DNA from: UBA7985 sp002711265
Lineage (GTDB): Bacteria > Pseudomonadota > Alphaproteobacteria > UBA7985
Length of the DNA stretch: 64,000 nt
Direction of reading: 5' to 3'
Assembly: GCA_965660945.1 (NCBI GenBank)
Contig: CBFIBS010000011.1
Coordinates: 1 to 64,000, forward strand
A program made the translations under genes and the position numbers. This document shows positions 7,711-16,148 of the stretch, one piece after another (within the stretch, counting starts at the first letter, position 1; every line of letters starts with the position of its first letter). The notes under the pieces were generated by a model that saw nothing but the letters and a program-made list of their open reading frames with translations, had not been told where the DNA came from and made no database searches.

Positions 7711-8706
7711 TTGAACAGGGACCTGGGCGCCGCGGCCATCATCCTGACCGCCGTGCTGCTGATGACCATCGCCGATGCGATGATAAAGGCCTTCATGGGC
7801 GACTTGGGCCTGTGGCAGCTGTTTCTGACCCGCGCACCCTTTGCCCTCGCGCTGCTGGTCGGTCTTGCCGCCCTCCTGCCCGCGCGCAATTGGCGCCTGG
7901 GTTCGGCTTGGGCGGCCCTGTGCGACCCTTGGGTGACCCTGCGCTCCGTGCTGATCGTGCTCATGTACCTGTTCATGTACATGAGCTTTCCCTACCTCAA
8001 GCTCGCCGTGATGGGCGCCGCCTTTTTCATCGCGCCCATCTTCACCGCGCTGATGGCAGCACTGTTCCTGAAAGACCGAGTTGGCCTGCGCGGTTGGCTG
8101 GGCGTGGCACTGGGCTTTGTCGGGGTGATGGTGGTGTCCCGCCCGGGCACCAGCGTGTTCCAGCCCGCGATCTTCCTGCCGGTGATAGCCGGTCTGTGCT
8201 ACTCCTTCGCTGCCGTCCTGACCCGGGCCAAGCTGCAGCAGAGTAACACGCTCGGGGTCGCGCTGTCGCTCAACCTGATCCTGATGATCCTCAGCGGCCT
8301 GCTGGTGCTCGGGCTGAACTTCGCCTCGCCGCCAGCCGCTTGGGTCGAGCATTCACCCTTCATGCTCCGTCCGTGGGCGCCGATGGGGGGGCAGGACTGG
8401 GCGGCGATCGTGGTCATGGCTGTGCTGATTTGCGGCATCACCGTGCTGCTGGCGCTGGCCTATCAGGTCGGGCGCACCGTCCTCGTCGCCACGCTGGAAT
8501 ATTCCTACCTGATCTACGCCGGGGTGATCGGTTACGTCTTCCTCGGTGAAGTCCTCGACGGTTTCAGCCTGCTGGGTATGGCCATTCTTGTCTCTGCAGG
8601 CGTGCTAGTGGTGACCCGGCCCGGCGCTTCCGCCTCCGCTGATGTTGATACAGAGCGCGCGACCGCCGAAGAAACACCCGCCGATCTGGCCGCCTCTCAG
8701 CCCTAG
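7711..8706 (+). CDS. DMT superfamily (EamA) permease
   Basis: The 331-residue product has ten hydrophobic segments in two EamA repeats, with the usual RAPFAL segment after the second helix and a polar C-terminal tail of about 25 residues. Such proteins export metabolites or amino acids; no substrate is evident. TTG 7711 is taken as the start because GGGAGG lies 8 bases before it and no in-frame ATG occurs until after the first helix begins. The last bases overlap the stop of the convergent GFA gene by 4 bases. Confidence 0.85.
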   Translation: MNRDLGAAAIILTAVLLMTIADAMIKAFMGDLGLWQLFLTRAPFALALLVGLAALLPARNWRLGSAWAALCDPWVTLRSVLIVLMYLFMYMSFPYLKLAVMGAAFFIAPIFTALMAALFLKDRVGLRGWLGVALGFVGVMVVSRPGTSVFQPAIFLPVIAGLCYSFAAVLTRAKLQQSNTLGVALSLNLILMILSGLLVLGLNFASPPAAWVEHSPFMLRPWAPMGGQDWAAIVVMAVLICGITVLLALAYQVGRTVLVATLEYSYLIYAGVIGYVFLGEVLDGFSLLGMAILVSAGVLVVTRPGASASADVDTERATAEETPADLAASQP

Positions 8707-9218
8707 TCGCTGTCGGGGAACTGCGGCAGGCCGTCCGTGATTTCGTAGTAACCCGGCTTATGATCGACAAAGATATGTTGCTCCAGCCTCAGGCCGCTCT
8801 GGTCGTCAAAACTGCCTGCCATCAGGGAAACCGTGTCCCGCGCATCCGCATCGGACAGGCGCCACGAGATGTTGCAGCCGCAGGCCCGGCAAAATCCGCG
8901 CTCGGCAAAGTCCGAACTCTGGTACCACGTTAGGGTTTCTTCCCGCGTCCACGTCAGCCCGGTTTCCGCCACGCTGGTGGCGGCCAGCAGGTGGCTGCTC
9001 ATCTGGTTGCACTGGCGGCAGTGGCAGGCGACCAGCGCCGCCATCGCCGTGCCCGCTTCGACCTGCCAGCGGGTGCCGCCGCAGGCACAGCCGCCGGTCA
9101 GCGTATCAGCGGCGACCCTTGTCGGGCGCCCTGCCTCGGTCGGGCCCTCGGCCGCTTCTGGGTGGGCGTGGTCCGCCGGACCCGCCGTGCTGCTTGCCGC
9201 TGTCTCGCTCTTCGTCAC
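8703..9218 (-). CDS. GFA (glutathione-dependent formaldehyde-activating) family protein
   Basis: This is a small zinc protein of the GFA/CENP-V fold (171 residues). The zinc-binding cysteines are visible in GGCACGG, in CHCRQC and in FCRACG. Family members were named for glutathione-formaldehyde condensation, but most have unknown activity. The start is GTG 9218, preceded on its strand by GGGAGG with an 8-base spacer; this places about 113 bases of overlap with the upstream coiled-coil gene. The first 35 or so residues before GGCACGG are Ala/Glu-rich and probably disordered. Given the MttB and demethylation genes in the window a role in formaldehyde handling is conceivable but not shown. Confidence 0.8.
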   Translation of the reverse strand: MTKSETAASSTAGPADHAHPEAAEGPTEAGRPTRVAADTLTGGCACGGTRWQVEAGTAMAALVACHCRQCNQMSSHLLAATSVAETGLTWTREETLTWYQSSDFAERGFCRACGCNISWRLSDADARDTVSLMAGSFDDQSGLRLEQHIFVDHKPGYYEITDGLPQFPDSD

Positions 9219-9561
9219 TGACCCGTCCTCCCAACTTGTCCAATAACGCCTGCAGTTCGCTGACCTCGAACTCCAGATCGGTGCGCTCGGTCGAGCCTGC
9301 CCGGGTGCGGCGCTTGGCGAGCTTGAGATCGCGCAGCAGGCTGTCGAGCACGCGACGCAATTCGATCTTATTCGGGGCTTCGACATGCACGTCGGTGTGC
9401 ATCATCAGGTTCGAGTAGGCATCGAAATCCGACTGCGCCAGACCGGTCAGCGCTTCGTCGAGCTCCGCCCAAGAGTCAGCATTGGCGGCGAGCAGCCGTG
9501 AGTTCGGACGCCGTTCGCAGGCGACCATGATGCGGACAAACTGCCAGACCGGGATTTCCAT
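9106..9561 (-). CDS. Conserved-looking hypothetical protein with coiled coil
   Basis: I do not recognise a named family. The 151-residue protein has a globular-looking first half (MEIPVWQFVRIMVAC...), a charged heptad-like stretch around residues 66-115 that could form a coiled coil (ELRRVLDSLLRDLKLAKRR), and a Gly/Arg/Pro-rich disordered tail. There is no signal peptide. Its 3' third overlaps the GFA gene in another frame, which explains the low-complexity tail. The gene follows the GATase gene by 137 bases on the same strand. Confidence 0.6.
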   Translation of the reverse strand: MEIPVWQFVRIMVACERRPNSRLLAANADSWAELDEALTGLAQSDFDAYSNLMMHTDVHVEAPNKIELRRVLDSLLRDLKLAKRRTRAGSTERTDLEFEVSELQALLDKLGGRVSDEERDSGKQHGGSGGPRPPRSGRGPDRGRAPDKGRR

Positions 9562-9698
9562 GGTGATGCGCCTCTTCCAGCCAGCTCACGGGTTCGGCAC
9601 AGGTCATAGGCGGATTTTCAGCCAAAGGCCACGTCGATCAGCCTTGCGCGCTTCTTGCCAGGTTTCTGCACAGGCTGAAGCTTCTGGCTTCAGGCGCG

Positions 9699-10448
9699 TC
9701 ACCCGGCCGCGCTGATGCCGGTGGTGTGGCTGCGGAAACCCAGATCATCGAGCATGGCCTCGGCCCAAAGCTGGACCTCGCTGTGGTGTTCGGCAAAGTC
9801 GCGGCGGTGCGAGGACCGGCAGCGCGCACCCGGGATCGGCGCCGGGTCGGGCTCAGCCAGCGTGGTCCAGGTCTCAATCATCGCGTCTGTGATTTCCGGG
9901 TGGAACTGGGTGCCCAGCGCGATATCGGTGATCTTGAAGGCCTGATTGGGGAAGTGTTCGGAGGCCGCGAAAGACTTCACGCCGTCGGGCAGCTCGATCC
10001 CCTGTCGGTGCCAGTGATAGACCTGCATCGGGTTCTTGCTGAACAGGCCCGCTTCGACTCCTGCGGGGGTCGGATCAAGGCGGTAATAACCGCGTTCGTG
10101 CACATCATCCTTGTGGTCGTAGACATCGCCGCCGAAGGCCTTGGCGAGGATCTGCCCGCCCAAGCACAGCCCGAGGTACCGTCCACCGCCCTCCACGAAG
10201 GCCCGGACCCAGTTGATTTCGTCCTGCAAGAAAGGATCGGCGTCGATTTTGGTGAGCAATTGCGGGCCACCGTAGAACACAGCGCCGCTGAAGGCTTCGG
10301 GGTCCGGCGGGGGCAGGGGCTGCCCCATAAATGGCCTAACCCAGATCGTCGGATAGCCGCGGTCGCGCAGCAGGCCCGAGATATAGTCCCGGGGCATGCG
10401 CACCGAATGCGTTACCAGCAGCACGGGCTTAGGAAACAAGACCACCAT
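9699..10448 (-). CDS. Class I glutamine amidotransferase-like protein
   Basis: The GATase1 fold is shown by the nucleophile Cys95 in GLCLGGQ and the His183-x-Glu185 pair in TQFHPEIT, so the full Cys-His-Glu triad is present. At 249 residues it is a stand-alone domain of the GMP-synthase-like type, which hydrolyses glutamine or gamma-glutamyl compounds. Substrate unknown; gamma-glutamyl-polyamine or folate-type hydrolases are alternatives. It begins 19 bases after the Fe-S protein gene and is probably the last gene of the tatD-led operon. Confidence 0.85.
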   Translation of the reverse strand: MVVLFPKPVLLVTHSVRMPRDYISGLLRDRGYPTIWVRPFMGQPLPPPDPEAFSGAVFYGGPQLLTKIDADPFLQDEINWVRAFVEGGGRYLGLCLGGQILAKAFGGDVYDHKDDVHERGYYRLDPTPAGVEAGLFSKNPMQVYHWHRQGIELPDGVKSFAASEHFPNQAFKITDIALGTQFHPEITDAMIETWTTLAEPDPAPIPGARCRSSHRRDFAEHHSEVQLWAEAMLDDLGFRSHTTGISAAG

Positions 10449-10467
10449 CCGAATTAGTTATTTTGCC

Positions 10468-11166
10468 TTAAGAATCCGTGCGGAACGCACTCCTAAAGCG
10501 ACTTTGATGGTAGTGTGCTTGATCCGGGGGCAGTTGCCAACTCTGTCCATAGGGACAAGCGGCTCTTGCGTCACATCCAGCCGAAAAACATGCTGGATTG
10601 CTTAACAAATGGGCGGCGCAAGCTTGATATTCAAAAGTTTTTGGGGCCGAAAACGCGCCCACTGGACAGGCGGAGAGGCAGAATTTGCCTGAACACGAGG
10701 CGCAGGGGTCGAAATGAGGCTGTTGTTTCAGTCCCTTAGGAGAATCGGTATCTGCTGATATTTCCCGGTACCCGGGCAACAGGATATGTGCCCGCGCCGC
10801 CATCCACAGCCCGTACTCGGGGTGGATCATCAGGCCCAGATCCGACTGCGCAATCCGGGGAAAGCGTTGGGTCCACAGCACCACGAAGTTCGGTGCATCG
10901 GCATCAAAGACGAAGGTGACCTGCGCCGCGGCATCCGTCCCTGCTGCGCCCTCGGCGGCCAGAACGTCGGTGATCGCCCGGCGGGTGAAGGCGTCCACGG
11001 GGTGGTCGGGGACGGCTGCCCATTCCGGGCTCGCCACCACGGCGTCCCAGAACGGCTGTCCGGCGCTGCCGATGGCGAGTTCCAGGCCTTCGTCGGTCGC
11101 CAGCGTGTCGAGGATGACGAACCCGGCGTTCTCCAGCGCAACGCTTAGGGATTTCAGGCGGCTCAC
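10468..11166 (-). CDS. Ferredoxin-like Fe-S protein with eight cysteines
   Basis: The 232-residue protein has an N-terminal domain of about 145 residues without recognised motifs and a C-terminal cysteine domain: Cys155, 158, 163 and 167 (DPCASCSGKFCLSACPVGAF), then Cys183, 193, 198 and 204. The CPVGAF segment is typical of 4Fe-4S ferredoxins, and the second set ending in CPYG could hold another cluster. This resembles the Fe-S half of QueG-like proteins only loosely. The role is unknown, presumably electron transfer. Its start overlaps the MBL gene by 4 bases (ATGA), implying translational coupling. The C-terminal 90 codons are visibly less GC-rich than the rest. Confidence 0.7.
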   Translation of the reverse strand: MSRLKSLSVALENAGFVILDTLATDEGLELAIGSAGQPFWDAVVASPEWAAVPDHPVDAFTRRAITDVLAAEGAAGTDAAAQVTFVFDADAPNFVVLWTQRFPRIAQSDLGLMIHPEYGLWMAARAHILLPGYREISADTDSPKGLKQQPHFDPCASCSGKFCLSACPVGAFSAPKTFEYQACAAHLLSNPACFSAGCDARAACPYGQSWQLPPDQAHYHQSRFRSAFRTDS

Positions 11167-11999
11167 CAGTCGACCTCTAACACCAAGCCATCGTAGGCCG
11201 GTTCCACGAAATCTTGCGTGTTGGCGAGGGTCTGCTCGTAGTCCATCCCCTCGGACATGTGGGTGATCAGCCCGCGTCCGGGCTGCACGTGGTCCATCCA
11301 GCCTTTGGTCATTTCCAGGTGTGCGTGGGCGGGGTGGGGTTCGATGCGCACTGCGTCGGCCATCCAGACCTGCAGCCTCCAGTCGCGCAGCTGATCGAGG
11401 ATCAAGGGTGCCAGATCCACGCAGTCGGTCGAATAGGCAAAGCCACCGATGCGGAGCCCGATCGTCTCGACACTGCTGTGCGGTTGCCGCCAGAGCTGAA
11501 AGGTCAGGCCTTCGATCTCAACGTCGATGATCTCTGCGCGTGGCTCAATGACCTTTGGCTCGAACAACGGCGGGTACCACGACGCACCCTCAAAAATGTA
11601 GCGCATGTTGGCCCGAATGTGAGCCTCGGTTTCTGGGAGTAGGAACACTGGCATCGCCGAGCTGCGCTTGTAGACAAAGTGCCGGATGTCATCGATGCCG
11701 TGCAGATGGTCTGCGTGGTAATGGGTCAGAATCACCGCGTCGAGCTTTTCTGGTGGGCCGAAGGTCAGCAGCTGGTCGCGCAGATCCGGGCCGGTATCGA
11801 CGAGGATGGTCTTTTCGTTAATTTCGAGAAGGATTGACGATCGCCTGCGGCGGTTCCGCGGGTTTTCCGGGTCGCAGCGACCCCATCGGCCCGTTGGCAG
11901 CGGTACACCGCCCGAGCTGCCGCAGCCCAGCACCGTGACCCGGATCGGGGGCGGCGTCCGGGAAGAGGACGGCGAGGTGGAGGGTACAGCACCGGTCAT
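11163..11999 (-). CDS. MBL-fold metal-dependent hydrolase (PhnP-like)
   Basis: The metallo-beta-lactamase motif is present as HYHADH, with His93, His95, Asp97 and His98 as metal ligands, and the N-terminal GCGSSGGVP segment is typical of the PhnP/RNase Z-like branch. PhnP-type enzymes hydrolyse cyclic phosphodiesters; the exact substrate is not assigned. Length is 278 residues including a 19-residue Ser/Pro-rich N-terminus. It overlaps tatD by 4 bases upstream and the Fe-S gene by 4 bases downstream. A tatD-MBL pair is a widespread arrangement in alphaproteobacteria, usually after metG, which is missing here. Confidence 0.85.
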   Translation of the reverse strand: MTGAVPSTSPSSSRTPPPIRVTVLGCGSSGGVPLPTGRWGRCDPENPRNRRRRSSILLEINEKTILVDTGPDLRDQLLTFGPPEKLDAVILTHYHADHLHGIDDIRHFVYKRSSAMPVFLLPETEAHIRANMRYIFEGASWYPPLFEPKVIEPRAEIIDVEIEGLTFQLWRQPHSSVETIGLRIGGFAYSTDCVDLAPLILDQLRDWRLQVWMADAVRIEPHPAHAHLEMTKGWMDHVQPGRGLITHMSEGMDYEQTLANTQDFVEPAYDGLVLEVDW

Positions 12000-12799
12000 G
12001 CGGCGACCGATGCCGACTGCGGCACTCGTTTAAAGAGGCGGAAGAAGTTGGCGCCGGTCTGCGCATGGAAATCTGCCGCTGAGACACCCTTGCGGTCCGC
12101 CCAGAAGGCAGCCGTGTGGGCGACGAAGGCGGGCTCATTCGGTTTGCCCCGGTGCGGGGTGGGCGCCAGGAACGGCGCGTCGGTTTCCACCAGCAGCCGG
12201 TCGTCGGGCACAGTATCAAGCACAGCGCGCAGGTCCTCGGCGCTCTTAAAGGTGGAAATGCCGGAAAGGCTGATAAATCCGTCCATCTCGACCACGGCGT
12301 CGGCCAGCGCCTGCCCGCCTGTGAAGCAGTGGATCAGGATTGGGAACGGCCCGTCTTGCCAATGTTCGCGTAGAATGGCGATGGTATCTTCGTCGGCGTC
12401 GCGGGTGTGGATGATCAGCGGCATATCGAGGGTGCGGGCGGCAGGAATATGGGCCTCGAACGAGCGTCGCTGGGCGTCCTTGGGGGCGAAATCGTAGAAG
12501 TAGTCCAGCCCGGTCTCCCCGACCCCGACCATCTTAGGGTCTTGGGCCAGCGCGAGCAGCGGTTCGGGCGCGTCAATGCCGGCTTCGCCGGCTTCGTGCG
12601 GGTGCACGCCCACGCCCATGAATACGTCGTCGAAGGGGTCTGCGATCGCTTTGATCGTCTTGAAACGGTCCAGCCGGGTGCAAATGGTCACGATCCGCTC
12701 CACTCCGGCGAGGCGGGCACGGCGCACAGCCTCCTCTGGTGTGAGGCCAATCTTGGCGTGGTCGAGGTGACAGTGGCTGTCCACGAGCATAGGGCGCAA
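11996..12799 (-). CDS. tatD: TatD family metal-dependent DNase
   Basis: The 267-residue amidohydrolase-fold protein starts with the metal-binding VDSHCHLD motif, and has GVGETGLDYFYD (metal ligand Glu) and IHTRDADED motifs in the usual order. TatD enzymes are 3'-5' exonucleases or AP endonucleases acting on DNA, and some members act as D-aminoacyl hydrolases. The start could also be the Met three codons later (12790), which would bring the motif to the very N-terminus. It is the first gene of the minus-strand operon ending near 9699 and is divergent from the carnitine block. Confidence 0.9.
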   Translation of the reverse strand: MRPMLVDSHCHLDHAKIGLTPEEAVRRARLAGVERIVTICTRLDRFKTIKAIADPFDDVFMGVGVHPHEAGEAGIDAPEPLLALAQDPKMVGVGETGLDYFYDFAPKDAQRRSFEAHIPAARTLDMPLIIHTRDADEDTIAILREHWQDGPFPILIHCFTGGQALADAVVEMDGFISLSGISTFKSAEDLRAVLDTVPDDRLLVETDAPFLAPTPHRGKPNEPAFVAHTAAFWADRKGVSAADFHAQTGANFFRLFKRVPQSASVAA

Positions 12800-12929
12800 A
12801 GTTCCGGTATTCGTCGTAATTCGAGCAGAACCTAAGGCCGCGCTATTGTTTTTCCAATGACAATTGCGGGCTTTTCGGGTTCTGCTTCAACTTTATCGCC
12901 GTCTCCCTCGATCCAGCTGAGAGGTCACC

Positions 12930-13820
12930 ATGAACTACGAAGTTTTCATCACCGCCGCCGTGACCGGTTCCGGTGACACCGTTGGCAAGTCCGACAAGGT
13001 GCCTGTGACACCTAAGGAGATTGCTGAGGCTGCCATCGAGTCCGCCAAGGCCGGTGCCGCCATCGCGCACTGCCACGTTCGTGACCCCGAGACCGGCGCA
13101 CCCGCGCGCAAGGTCGAATACTACCGCGAGGTGGTCGAGCGCATCCGCGAGGCCGACACCGACGTGGTCATCAACCTGACCGCTGGCATGGGCGGGGATC
13201 TGACACTCGGCCCGGTCGAGCAGCCCCTGCCGCCGCTGGCCGAAGGCACCGATATGGCCGGCGCCACCGAGCGCATGGAGCACGTCGCGACGCTGCTGCC
13301 GGAGATCTGCACGCTGGACTGCGGCACGCTCAACTTCGGCCACGGCGATTATGTCATGACCAACACGCCCTCCATGCTGCGCGCCATGGCCCAGCAGATG
13401 ACCGATCTGGGCGTGCGCCCGGAGATCGAGGCCTTCGACACCGGCCACCTGTGGTTTGCCAAGCAGCTGGTTGAGGAGGGCATCATCGAAGACCCGGTCA
13501 TGGTGCAGCTGTGCATGGGCATTCCGTGGGGCGCGCCCAACGACATGAACACCTACATGGCCATGGTGAATAACGTCCCTGACAGCTGGGTCTGGTCGGC
13601 CTTCTCCATCGGCCGCATGCAGATGCCCTACGTCGCCGCCGCCGCGCTGGCCGGGGGCAATATCCGCGTCGGTCTTGAAGACAACCTCTACCTCGACCGT
13701 GGCGTGTTCGCGACCAACGCTCAGCTGGTCGAGCGGGCGGCCGATATCGCCACCAACATGGGCGCGAAAATCATCGGTCCGGACGCGGTGCGTGAACGCC
13801 TTAAGCTGGTGAAGCGCTGA
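12930..13820 (+). CDS. BKACE family beta-keto acid cleavage enzyme (dehydrocarnitine cleavage candidate)
   Basis: This 296-residue TIM-barrel zinc enzyme shows the family signature HCHVRDPETG, with His47 and His49 as zinc ligands. BKACE enzymes condense a beta-keto acid with acetyl-CoA, giving acetoacetate and a new CoA ester. The immediate neighbour is an L-carnitine dehydrogenase-like gene joined by a TGATG overlap, so the natural substrate is most likely 3-dehydrocarnitine (the CdhC role in Pseudomonas, yielding betainyl-CoA). This assignment is by context; the family has many substrates. Translation starts at ATG 12930 after GAGAGGTCACC. Confidence 0.82.
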   Translation: MNYEVFITAAVTGSGDTVGKSDKVPVTPKEIAEAAIESAKAGAAIAHCHVRDPETGAPARKVEYYREVVERIREADTDVVINLTAGMGGDLTLGPVEQPLPPLAEGTDMAGATERMEHVATLLPEICTLDCGTLNFGHGDYVMTNTPSMLRAMAQQMTDLGVRPEIEAFDTGHLWFAKQLVEEGIIEDPVMVQLCMGIPWGAPNDMNTYMAMVNNVPDSWVWSAFSIGRMQMPYVAAAALAGGNIRVGLEDNLYLDRGVFATNAQLVERAADIATNMGAKIIGPDAVRERLKLVKR

Positions 13821-14794
13821 TGGCTGGGGCAGGTCAGCCGGGCCGCTCGGCGGCATCCATCGTCGCCATTGTCGGCGGCGGGGTGATCGGTGCGGGCTGG
13901 GCGGCGCGCTACCTGCACCGGGGTGCCGATGTCCGTGTTTTCGACCCGGACCCGGAGGCCAGGCGCAAGATCGGCGACGTGCTCGCCAATGCATCAGCGG
14001 CCTTCGAGATGCTGTTCGGCGTCGCGCCGGAGGCGGGTCGGCTTAGCTTTCACGCCACGCTCGCCGAGGCTGTCGCCGACGCCGAGATCGTTCATGAGTC
14101 CGTGCCCGAGCGGCTCGACCTCAAGCAACGCGTGCACGCTGATATCGCGGCGGCTGCGCCCGCAGATGCGATCCTGTGCACCTCGACCAGCGGTCTTCTC
14201 CCCTCCAAGATCCAGGAAGGGCTGGAGCGGCCCGATAACCTGATCGTCGCCCACCCCTTCAACCCAGTATACCTGCTGCCGCTGGTGGAGCTGGTCGCGG
14301 GGCAGGGGACGGCAGAAGGCGTGATCGATCGCGCCGCGACCATCCTGGATTCTCTGGGCATGAAGCCCCTCAAGGTGCGTAAGGAAATCGACGCGTTCAT
14401 CGCCGACCGCCTGCTCGAAGCGGTGTGGCGGGAGTCGCTGTGGCTGGTCAAAGACGGCGTGGCCACGACCGAAGAAATCGACGACGCCATCCGCTACGGC
14501 TTCGGCCTGCGCTGGGCGCAGATGGGGCTGTTCCAGACCTACCACACCGCCGGGGGTGAAGTCGGCATGCGCGCCTTCATCGAGATGTTCAAGCCCTCGC
14601 TGCACTGGCCCTGGACCAAGCTAATGGATGTGCCGGAGCTGGACGACGCCCTGATCGACACCATCGCTGACGGCGTCGAGGAACAGGCGCGCGGCCTGAC
14701 CGCCCGCGATCTGGAACGCCAGCGCGACAAGAACCTCGTCGGCATCCTGCACGCGCTCAAGGCCAACAACTGGGGCGCGGGAACGCTGGTCTAG
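13820..14794 (+). CDS. L-carnitine dehydrogenase-like 3-hydroxyacyl dehydrogenase
   Basis: This NAD-dependent enzyme of 324 residues has a Rossmann motif GGGVIGAGWAARYL (residues 19-32), a conserved HPFNPVYLLPLVELV segment and the C-terminal 3-hydroxyacyl-CoA dehydrogenase domain. It is the size and type of L-carnitine dehydrogenases (CdhA/LcdH), which oxidise carnitine to 3-dehydrocarnitine. Coupling to the BKACE gene by a one-base stop-start overlap strongly supports this pathway. The thioesterase (CdhB) that often accompanies these genes, sometimes fused, is absent; the product ends at the normal point. Alternatives are other beta-hydroxy-acid substrates. Confidence 0.82.
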   Translation: MAGAGQPGRSAASIVAIVGGGVIGAGWAARYLHRGADVRVFDPDPEARRKIGDVLANASAAFEMLFGVAPEAGRLSFHATLAEAVADAEIVHESVPERLDLKQRVHADIAAAAPADAILCTSTSGLLPSKIQEGLERPDNLIVAHPFNPVYLLPLVELVAGQGTAEGVIDRAATILDSLGMKPLKVRKEIDAFIADRLLEAVWRESLWLVKDGVATTEEIDDAIRYGFGLRWAQMGLFQTYHTAGGEVGMRAFIEMFKPSLHWPWTKLMDVPELDDALIDTIADGVEEQARGLTARDLERQRDKNLVGILHALKANNWGAGTLV

Positions 14795-14843
14795 CCCTGC
14801 GCTGGTCCGGCCCCCTTACCCCCGAACACAAGGGACAGAAATC

Positions 14844-16007
14844 ATGCAATTCGGCCTTACCCCTGAGCAGGAAATGGTGGTGGATACCGTCCGGTCCTTC
14901 GTCGAAGCCGAAATCTACCCGCACGAAGACGAGGTCGAGAAGCTGGGCTACGTGCCGCTCGAACTGGGCGAGAGCCTGAAGCAGAAGGTGCTGGAAATGG
15001 GTTTCTATGCCCCGAACTTCCCCGAGGAAGTCGGCGGCGGCGGGCTGGACCACCTGACCTTTACCCTGCTCGAACGCGAACTGGGGCGCGGGTCGATGGC
15101 GCTGACCCACTTTTGGGGCCGGCCGCAGAACATTCTGATGGCCTGCGAGGGGGAGCAGCGCGACAAGTACCTCTTCCCCGCCGTGCGCGGTGAGCGCATG
15201 GATGCGCTGGCCATGACCGAGCCGGATGCGGGTTCGGACGTACGCGGCATGAAGGCGACGGCGGCGCAGCAGCCCGACGGCGACTGGGTGCTGAACGGCA
15301 CCAAGCACTTCATCTCCGGCGCTGAGCACGCCGATTTCGTCATCGTGTTCATGGCCTCCGGGGTCGAGGACACGCCCAAGGGTCCGAAAAAGAAAATCAC
15401 CTGCTTCCTCGTCGACCGCGGCACCCCGGGCTTCGAGATCAACGAGGGCTATCATTCGCTTTCTCACCGTGGGTACAAGAACTGCATCCTGAACTTTGAC
15501 GATTGCCGCCTTCCCAACGCTCAGGTGCTGGGCGAGATTCACGGCGGCTTCAAGGTGATGAACGAGTGGCTCTACGCCACCCGGCTGACCGTGGCGGCTT
15601 TCTGTGTCGGCCGCGCGCGGCGAGTGTTCGACCACGCCACCCAGTGGGCCGCCGAGCGCCACCAGTTCGGCCAGCCGATCGGCAAGTTTCAGGGCGTGTC
15701 GTTCAAGCTTGCTGACATGGTCACCGAGATCGATGCCGCCGACTGGCTGACACTGGCTGGGGCCTGGCGCCTCGATGAGGGGTTGGAGGCGAACCGCGAG
15801 ATTGCGTCGGCCAAGCTCTACGCCTCTGAAATGCTGGCGCGCGTCACCGACGAGGCGATTTCGATCTACGGCGGCATGGGCCTGATGAGCGACCTGCCGA
15901 TCGAGCGGTTCTGGCGCGATGCCCGGGTTGAGCGCATCTGGGACGGCACCTCGGAAATCCAGCGCCACATCATCTCCCGCGACATCCTCCGCAAGCTCGG
16001 GGCCTGA
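14844..16007 (+). CDS. Acyl-CoA dehydrogenase
   Basis: The 387-residue FAD enzyme has the three domains of the family and the signatures AMTEPDAGSDV (FAD/substrate contact), YGGMGLMSDLPIERFWRD and a C-terminal WDGTSEIQR. At the place of the catalytic Glu of medium-chain enzymes stands Asp367, as seen in several bacterial subfamilies. It follows the carnitine dehydrogenase by 49 bases, so a role in oxidising a betaine-derived acyl-CoA such as gamma-butyrobetainyl-CoA is possible, but a general fatty-acyl role cannot be excluded. No ETF genes are in the window. GGGACAGAAATC precedes the ATG. Confidence 0.85.
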   Translation: MQFGLTPEQEMVVDTVRSFVEAEIYPHEDEVEKLGYVPLELGESLKQKVLEMGFYAPNFPEEVGGGGLDHLTFTLLERELGRGSMALTHFWGRPQNILMACEGEQRDKYLFPAVRGERMDALAMTEPDAGSDVRGMKATAAQQPDGDWVLNGTKHFISGAEHADFVIVFMASGVEDTPKGPKKKITCFLVDRGTPGFEINEGYHSLSHRGYKNCILNFDDCRLPNAQVLGEIHGGFKVMNEWLYATRLTVAAFCVGRARRVFDHATQWAAERHQFGQPIGKFQGVSFKLADMVTEIDAADWLTLAGAWRLDEGLEANREIASAKLYASEMLARVTDEAISIYGGMGLMSDLPIERFWRDARVERIWDGTSEIQRHIISRDILRKLGA

Positions 16008-16148
16008 TCCTGATCCACAGCCGCGCTGGCGACGTTGCAGCCCGGTAGAGCAGGGCGTGCCACGCGGAAAAAACAGGTCGGCATCGGCGCTGAACCGCCT
16101 ATAGTGGCGCTTCCCTACGATGCGCCGCGACGATGAAAGGTTAGAGCG

